This document shows, piece after piece, positions 59,987-64,000 of a DNA stretch of 64,000 bases; position 1 is the first letter of the stretch, and the number at the start of each line of letters is the position of its first letter. The notes beneath the pieces were generated by a model, which was given only the letters and a program-made list of their open reading frames with translations, searched no databases and had not been told where the DNA came from. The translations under genes were made by a program, and so were the position numbers. Origin of the DNA: Castellaniella sp049651205 (GTDB taxonomy: Bacteria > Pseudomonadota > Gammaproteobacteria > Burkholderiales > Burkholderiaceae_B); assembly GCF_049651205.1 (NCBI RefSeq), contig NZ_JBASBR010000013.1:101942-165941 (forward strand), given 5' to 3'.

Positions 59987-60984
59987 TTGCCTGCCTCGGC
60001 AAACATGGCATCAACGATTTCGTCGCCAACGTTTTTACGGACGGTCTGCACCACGGACGCGGTTGCTTCGCGCATCTTGGCCCGGGCCTCGTCGGAGACT
60101 TCGGTGTACTGCATGCCACGTTTGATCAAAGTGTCACGCCATTTGTCTGCCTCGGTAGCCGAGGCATTGCGTTGCCACTGAATCGCTTTTTTTGCTGCCT
60201 CGCTAACGACTTTCTGGTCTTCGGGGCTGAGCTTGTCGAAGGCTTGCTTATTGACCACAAAGACCATGAAATCGAACAGGTGACGGGAATCGGAAATGTA
60301 CTTTTGCACCTCGTTGAAACGCCGGGTGGCGATGCTGTCATACGGGTTTTCCTGGCCGTCCAGCACACCCTGCTGCAGTGCGGAATACACCTCGCTGATA
60401 TCCATGGCCACCGGGTTTGCGCCCAGCGCCCGGAAAGCATTGATATGCACCTCGTTGGGCTGCAGCCGGATTTTCAGGTCTTTGAAGTCGGCCAGCGTTG
60501 CGATGGGCCGTACATTGTTGGTGACGTTACGAAAGCCAAGCTCGCCAAAGCCCAACCCTTTAAAGCCTTTGGCTGCCATTTTGTCGTTCAGTATCTGCCC
60601 CACCTTGCCATCGGCAACCTTCCAGGCGGATTCGTGCGTATTGAAGACAAACGGCAGACTGACTGCCTCGAACTCCGGGACGATGCGGGACATGTACGCC
60701 ACCGACAGCAGCGTGCCAAAGATCGTGCCAGAGCGCGTCTGATCGATGTTCTCGGTTGCACCGCCGAGCATCATGTTGGGAAACAGGCTGATCTTCAGCG
60801 AGTCCGTTGTGTTTTTCTCGACTTCGGTCTTGAAGATCTCCATCGCTTTGGAAACCGAATGCTCAGCGGGGAAATTGCTGGCAATCCGCAAGTTTTGGGC
60901 AGCCATGGCAACCTGGCTGAGTGAGATGGCGCCGCCCACAACGCAGGCGAGCAAGGTGGATTTAAGGGTGATACGCATGTTCAT
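59983..60984 (-). CDS. dctP: TRAP transporter periplasmic binding protein DctP
   Basis: A protein of 333 residues with a signal peptide ending AMAAQ (about residue 28). LRIASNFPAEHSVSKAMEIFK, then LPFVFNTHESAWKVADG and the family signature NPVAMDISEVYSALQQGVLDGQENP with the conserved Arg in RNVTNNVRPI follow in order. That Arg normally binds a carboxylate of the ligand, so the ligand is probably an organic acid. I take the ATG at 60984, behind AGGAGA, rather than the next in-frame Met. Confidence 0.94.
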   Translation of the reverse strand: MNMRITLKSTLLACVVGGAISLSQVAMAAQNLRIASNFPAEHSVSKAMEIFKTEVEKNTTDSLKISLFPNMMLGGATENIDQTRSGTIFGTLLSVAYMSRIVPEFEAVSLPFVFNTHESAWKVADGKVGQILNDKMAAKGFKGLGFGELGFRNVTNNVRPIATLADFKDLKIRLQPNEVHINAFRALGANPVAMDISEVYSALQQGVLDGQENPYDSIATRRFNEVQKYISDSRHLFDFMVFVVNKQAFDKLSPEDQKVVSEAAKKAIQWQRNASATEADKWRDTLIKRGMQYTEVSDEARAKMREATASVVQTVRKNVGDEIVDAMFAEAGK

Positions 60985-61053
60985 GTTCCGTCTCCTCTGT
61001 GGTTCACTTTGCAGTGATCTCTGGGTGCTGCAACCCGCCTTTGGTGGCATGAG

Positions 61054-62460
61054 TTACAGCAGCATTGGTTTACCGCATGACATGAATTCCCCGGTACCGG
61101 CCTGGCCCAGGAATTCGAAATTTTTGGCTACCAGCCTTCCGCGTGAGAAGGTCATGACCGGCCAGCCTGTGACGGTTTGGCCCTCGTAGGGCGTGTAGTC
61201 GACGTTGTGATGCAGCATCTGGTTGTGGATGGTGACCTCCCGATCGGGATCCCACAACGCGATATCTGCATCAGACCCCACCATGAGCGAACCCTTGCGG
61301 GGATACAGCCCATACAACTTGGCAGGTTGAGTGGATGTGACCGCTACAAACTGATGAATGCTGATGCGCCCCTCCTTGACGCCACCTGAAAACAGCAAGG
61401 GCAACCGCGTCTCGAGGCCCGGGATGCCGTTGGGAATATGGTGAAATTTTTGCTCGACGCCCCGCAGCTTTTTGCCGTGCGGATCGTCGTAACCAAAGGG
61501 TGCATGATCGGATGAGAACACGGCAAAGACGTTGTGCTGCAGGCCATCCCAAACCACCTGCTGGTTGGCACGGTCGCGGGGGGGTGGGCTGCAGATGCAC
61601 TTGGCACCGTCGTAGTCGCCATGGCCGAGATCGTCTTCGGTGAGATAAAGATACTGAGGGCAGGTTTCGGCATAGATGCGCTGCCCCCTGCCATGTGCCC
61701 AGCGGATCTGTTCGATGGCTTCACGCCCGGATACATGCACGATCAGGATCGGCACATCGACCAGCTCGGAAAACGTGATGGCCCGATGCGTCGCCTCACG
61801 CTCGACGGCCTGCGGGCGGGACACCCCATGGTACTGAGGAGTGGTCTTGCCCTCGGAAACCAGGCGGTCGGTAAGCCAGCCGATGCAGTCGGAGTTCTCG
61901 GCATGCACCATCACCAGCGCACCTTCCTGGCGCGCGACATCCAGCACATCCAGAATCTGGCGATCATTGAGCTTGAGATCATCGTAGGTCATGTAGACCT
62001 TGAATGAGGTATAGCCCTCCCGGATAAGGCGCGGGAGTTCGGTCTTCAGCACCTCTGGGGTGGGGTCCGACACAATCATGTGAAACGCGTAGTCGATGCA
62101 GGACTTGTCTTGTGCGCGCTGGTGATAGTCGGTGACGGCAGCTTGCAAGGACTGCCCCTTGATCTGCGCGGCAAAGGGGATGATGGTGGTGGTGCCACCA
62201 CAAGCGGCAGATCGCGATCCACTGAGGAAGTCGTCGGCCATGCGTAATCCGAAATCCTGTGGCTGATCAAGGTGGCAATGGGCATCCACGCCGCCTGGCA
62301 AGGCCAGCAGCCCGCTGGCATCAACGATTTGCGTGGCTGTCCCGAGGTTTTTTCCCAATGCGGCAATCTTGCCATCGATGACACCAATATCAGCCTGAAA
62401 TTTGTCGGATGCAGTGACGATTTTGGCGTTGATGACGAGCAGATCAAAATGCTGGCTCAT
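61054..62460 (-). CDS. Dihydropyrimidinase / D-hydantoinase-family amidohydrolase
   Basis: A metal hydrolase of 468 residues. The N-terminal metal pair is in GGVDAHCHLDQP, the bridging lysine is in TSFKVYMTYDD, the other histidines are in MVHAENSD and LIVHVSGREA, and the catalytic Asp is in FAVFSSDHAPFGY. All ligands of a binuclear cyclic-amidase are present. The enzyme should open a cyclic amide (hydantoin, dihydropyrimidine or similar). Its stop is 69 bases before dctP, and its start overlaps the stop of the racemase-family gene. Confidence 0.9.
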   Translation of the reverse strand: MSQHFDLLVINAKIVTASDKFQADIGVIDGKIAALGKNLGTATQIVDASGLLALPGGVDAHCHLDQPQDFGLRMADDFLSGSRSAACGGTTTIIPFAAQIKGQSLQAAVTDYHQRAQDKSCIDYAFHMIVSDPTPEVLKTELPRLIREGYTSFKVYMTYDDLKLNDRQILDVLDVARQEGALVMVHAENSDCIGWLTDRLVSEGKTTPQYHGVSRPQAVEREATHRAITFSELVDVPILIVHVSGREAIEQIRWAHGRGQRIYAETCPQYLYLTEDDLGHGDYDGAKCICSPPPRDRANQQVVWDGLQHNVFAVFSSDHAPFGYDDPHGKKLRGVEQKFHHIPNGIPGLETRLPLLFSGGVKEGRISIHQFVAVTSTQPAKLYGLYPRKGSLMVGSDADIALWDPDREVTIHNQMLHHNVDYTPYEGQTVTGWPVMTFSRGRLVAKNFEFLGQAGTGEFMSCGKPMLL

Positions 62461-63227
62461 GAACGCGCCCCGCCTGCGTTGGCATTGGGCTGGCCGGCGA
62501 ACAGGGCAGCCAGGGCCGGGCTTATGTGCTGGTTGGGTTTGGCCGGCGGCGGTGCCAGCGGGCCGGCACGGCGCGGCTGGTAATTGCTGCGAACCAGGGT
62601 TTCAAGCATACGCACGGCACTGCCCACGCCGTCTACCAGCGGGACAGGCACCTGACTTTCGATCTGTCGTGCCAGGCCGGCAAGGGGTGCACCGGCCAGG
62701 ATGATGGTGTCGGCCCCGGCATCCACTTGTTGAAGGCACATCTGCAACAACGCGACGCGGGCCTCGTCTTGCACGGCGCCCACATCCGAGAACGCACGGC
62801 CCAAGCCCTGGTACCCAATGAAGCGATGCGACATGCCCAGGGCTTCGAGGGTCTGCTGATACCAGTAGCCGATTCTTTTGGAGATACCGACAATCCCGAA
62901 GCGCCCACCAAGCAGAAAGGCGCTGGCCAGCGCTGACTCTGTCAGCCCCACCACGGGGATGGGAAACAGCTCTTTGGCCTGAGCCACACCGGGATCACCA
63001 TACGCGGCGATAACGATGCCGTCGTAGGCGGTATGGCATTGCGCGAGATGTACAAAGCTTGCATAGGCTGCCACGACGGATTCTGCCGGGGTTTCTATGT
63101 AAGCAACCCCCATATCTACCGTCTCGGCGGTGATCTCGGTATCCGGCAAGGCTGCGCGTTGTGCTTCGTGCTGGATAAGCTGCGTGACGCTATTGGAAAT
63201 ATTGGGATTGAGCAGGAGGATTTTCAC
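62457..63227 (-). CDS. Asp/Glu/hydantoin racemase-family protein without the usual catalytic cysteines
   Basis: A protein of 256 residues starting at a GTG (63227) preceded by AAGGAAC, giving KILLLNPNISNSVTQLI, the expected family N-terminus; an ATG seven codons upstream is an alternative. The two half-domains are recognisable: GIVIAAYGDPG (about 72-80) and DTIILAGAPLAGLA (about 173-186). In active racemases of this family both segments carry a catalytic cysteine (as in IACFGDPG and LGCAGM). Here the aligned residues are Ala75 and Gly179. The two cysteines that remain lie elsewhere, in HLAQCH and LLQMCLQQ. First gene of the TRAP/hydrolase block. Its reaction is not known. Confidence 0.8.
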   Translation of the reverse strand: MKILLLNPNISNSVTQLIQHEAQRAALPDTEITAETVDMGVAYIETPAESVVAAYASFVHLAQCHTAYDGIVIAAYGDPGVAQAKELFPIPVVGLTESALASAFLLGGRFGIVGISKRIGYWYQQTLEALGMSHRFIGYQGLGRAFSDVGAVQDEARVALLQMCLQQVDAGADTIILAGAPLAGLARQIESQVPVPLVDGVGSAVRMLETLVRSNYQPRRAGPLAPPPAKPNQHISPALAALFAGQPNANAGGARS

Positions 63228-63269
63228 AGGTGTTCCTTGTTGATGCATCAGGCAAATGCCGCCCTATCA

Positions 63270-63281
63270 GTTCACGTGAAC
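63270..63281. promoter_or_regulatory. 12-bp palindrome in the leader of the TRAP/hydrolase operon
   Basis: GTTCACGTGAAC is a perfect inverted repeat about 45 bases before the GTG start. Likely operator, possibly for a regulator encoded elsewhere. Confidence 0.45.
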
Positions 63282-63354
63282 AGAATAGCCGTGTCCACGA
63301 TTCTTTTAACATCAGGATTAACACCTAAGTGGACAATGATGTTTATAAATTTGT

Positions 63355-63368
63355 GTACATATATGTAC
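63355..63368. promoter_or_regulatory. 14-bp palindrome in the promoter region of the TRAP/hydrolase operon
   Basis: GTACATATATGTAC is a perfect inverted repeat in a strongly A/T-rich patch (63310-63380) upstream of the operon. Its form resembles GntR-type operators, but no GntR-like gene is in the window. The core promoter cannot be placed with certainty. Confidence 0.5.
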
Positions 63369-63444
63369 GCATTAAAGAAACTCAGCACCTTGAGCTCTGC
63401 TCATATCAGCTTGGCCGATCTGGCAGATCATCTACGCAGAATAA

Positions 63445-63474
63445 AAAAAGAGCTTCCCGAAGGAAGCTCTTTTT
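63445..63474 (-). terminator. Strong terminator directly after rpsJ (possibly bidirectional)
   Basis: A stem of GAGCTTCC and GGAAGCTC with a CGAA loop is extended by A-T pairs on both flanks. On the minus strand seven T follow, and five T follow on the plus strand. It lies 39 bases after the rpsJ stop, so the str-type transcript ends there and cannot run on into rplC. Confidence 0.9.
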
Positions 63475-63512
63475 CGCAAAACGAACCGCTTACACAAGCA
63501 AGCGCGTTTGTA

Positions 63513-63824
63513 TTACTGCAACGCAATCTCGACATCAACACCAGCCGGCAGATCGAGGCGCATCAATGCGTCGACGGTCTTGTCGGTAGGATCAACGATA
63601 TCCATCAGACGTTGGTGTGTGCGCATTTCGAACTGGTCGCGCGAGGTTTTGTTGACGTGCGGCGAACGCAATACGTCGTAGCGACGAATCCGCGTGGGCA
63701 AAGGCACGGGGCCACGAACCACAGCGCCGGTGCGCTTGGCGGTCTCGACGATCTCGGCAGCCGATTGGTCGATCAGCTTGTAGTCATACGCCTTCAGGCG
63801 GATGCGGATTTTCTGGCTTTTCAT
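63513..63824 (-). CDS. rpsJ: 30S ribosomal protein S10
   Basis: A 103-residue protein of the small-subunit head; as NusE it also takes part in transcription antitermination. RIRLKAYDYKLIDQSAAEIV, GPVPLPTRIRRYDVLRSPHV and DIVDPTDKTVDALMRLDLPA are diagnostic. It follows tuf after 55 bases and is closed by a terminator, so it has become the last gene of the str-type operon and is separated from rplC by 6.7 kb. Confidence 0.98.
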   Translation of the reverse strand: MKSQKIRIRLKAYDYKLIDQSAAEIVETAKRTGAVVRGPVPLPTRIRRYDVLRSPHVNKTSRDQFEMRTHQRLMDIVDPTDKTVDALMRLDLPAGVDVEIALQ

Positions 63825-63848
63825 GGGTATCCCTAAAGAACGAATCCA

Positions 63849-63869
63849 GGCGGGGGCACAGCCCCCGCC
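63849..63869 (-). other. GC-rich hairpin between tuf and rpsJ
   Basis: GGCGGGGGC pairs with GCCCCCGCC around a 3-base loop. On the minus strand only a weak T-rich stretch follows, so it may reduce, but not block, transcription from tuf into rpsJ. Confidence 0.5.
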
Positions 63870-63879
63870 AGACCATCAA

Positions 63880-64000
63880 TTACTTGATGATTTTGGCAAC
63901 GACGCCGGCGCCCACGGTACGGCCACCTTCGCGGATGGCAAAACGCAGACCTTCTTCCATGGCGATCGGCGCAATCAGGCTGACCTTCATGGAGACGTTG
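63880..64000 (-). CDS. tuf: Elongation factor Tu, C-terminal end only
   Basis: Only the last 39 codons and the stop lie in the window. They read VSMKVSLIAPIAMEEGLRFA, IREGGRTVGAGVVAKIIK, the conserved end of the EF-Tu beta-barrel domain 3. EF-Tu brings aminoacyl-tRNA to the ribosome. The rest of the gene is to the right of the window. Confidence 0.95.
   Translation of the reverse strand, partial: NVSMKVSLIAPIAMEEGLRFAIREGGRTVGAGVVAKIIK

Noticed and set aside
1..64000. CRISPR arrays, tRNA, rRNA, prophage or intact insertion sequences
   Set aside because: No regularly spaced repeats, no cloverleaf or rRNA signatures and no active transposase or terminal inverted repeats were recognised on reading.

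Overview
The window is a GC-rich, gene-dense chromosomal segment of a betaproteobacterium, most likely an Alcaligenaceae/Burkholderiales relative of Bordetella. Three things point there: the block mlaFED-mlaA-mlaC / ABC-2 exporter / ibaG-murA / his / tatABC, the Bug-type tripartite tricarboxylate carrier (TctCBA), and the ribosomal protein sequences. I recognise no rRNA, tRNA, CRISPR array, prophage or intact insertion sequence.

Layout. 1-2653 (minus): beta-oxidation thiolase (cut by the window edge) and a dehydrogenase/hydratase fusion behind a perfect palindromic operator. 2952-5576 (plus): a degenerate REP-associated transposase relative, then an iron-chelate/B12-type ABC permease and ATPase. 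5866-12041: gltBD. 12144-19389: Mla phospholipid transport genes, a two-gene exporter, ibaG and murA. 19397-25214: his genes (G, D, B, H, A, F, I, E, with no hisC). 25437-27318: HIT protein and tatABC. 27347-29840 (minus): dsbD and cutA.

29953-64000 is dominated by the minus-strand S10-spc-alpha ribosomal supercluster, which here lies in three pieces. Piece 1 is tuf-rpsJ (63513-64000), closed by a strong terminator just after rpsJ. Piece 2 is rplC to rpsQ (52094-56849). Piece 3 is rplN to rplQ with secY, infA, rpmJ and rpoA (29953-38877), with its own consensus-like promoter and a final terminator. Two non-ribosomal blocks separate the pieces. A 6.7-kb block between rpsJ and rplC carries a racemase-family protein lacking the expected catalytic cysteines, a dihydropyrimidinase-like hydrolase, a DctPQM TRAP transporter and a sugar-epimerase-like dehydrogenase. 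A 13-kb block between rpsQ and rplN carries a LapD-like degenerate GGDEF-EAL protein, a PsrA-like TetR regulator with FadL, DUF4442, chalcone-isomerase-like and FadD genes, a lipoprotein gamma-glutamyltranspeptidase and TctCBA.

How the parts fit. The TetR regulator carries a CAAACGTTTG element at its own start, and the fad genes about 38 kb away carry an operator built from the same half-sites. I therefore propose one fatty-acid regulon joining uptake (FadL), activation (FadD) and beta-oxidation. The TRAP/hydrolase block reads as one operon for import and ring opening of an unidentified cyclic-amide-like compound, with several palindromes in its promoter region.
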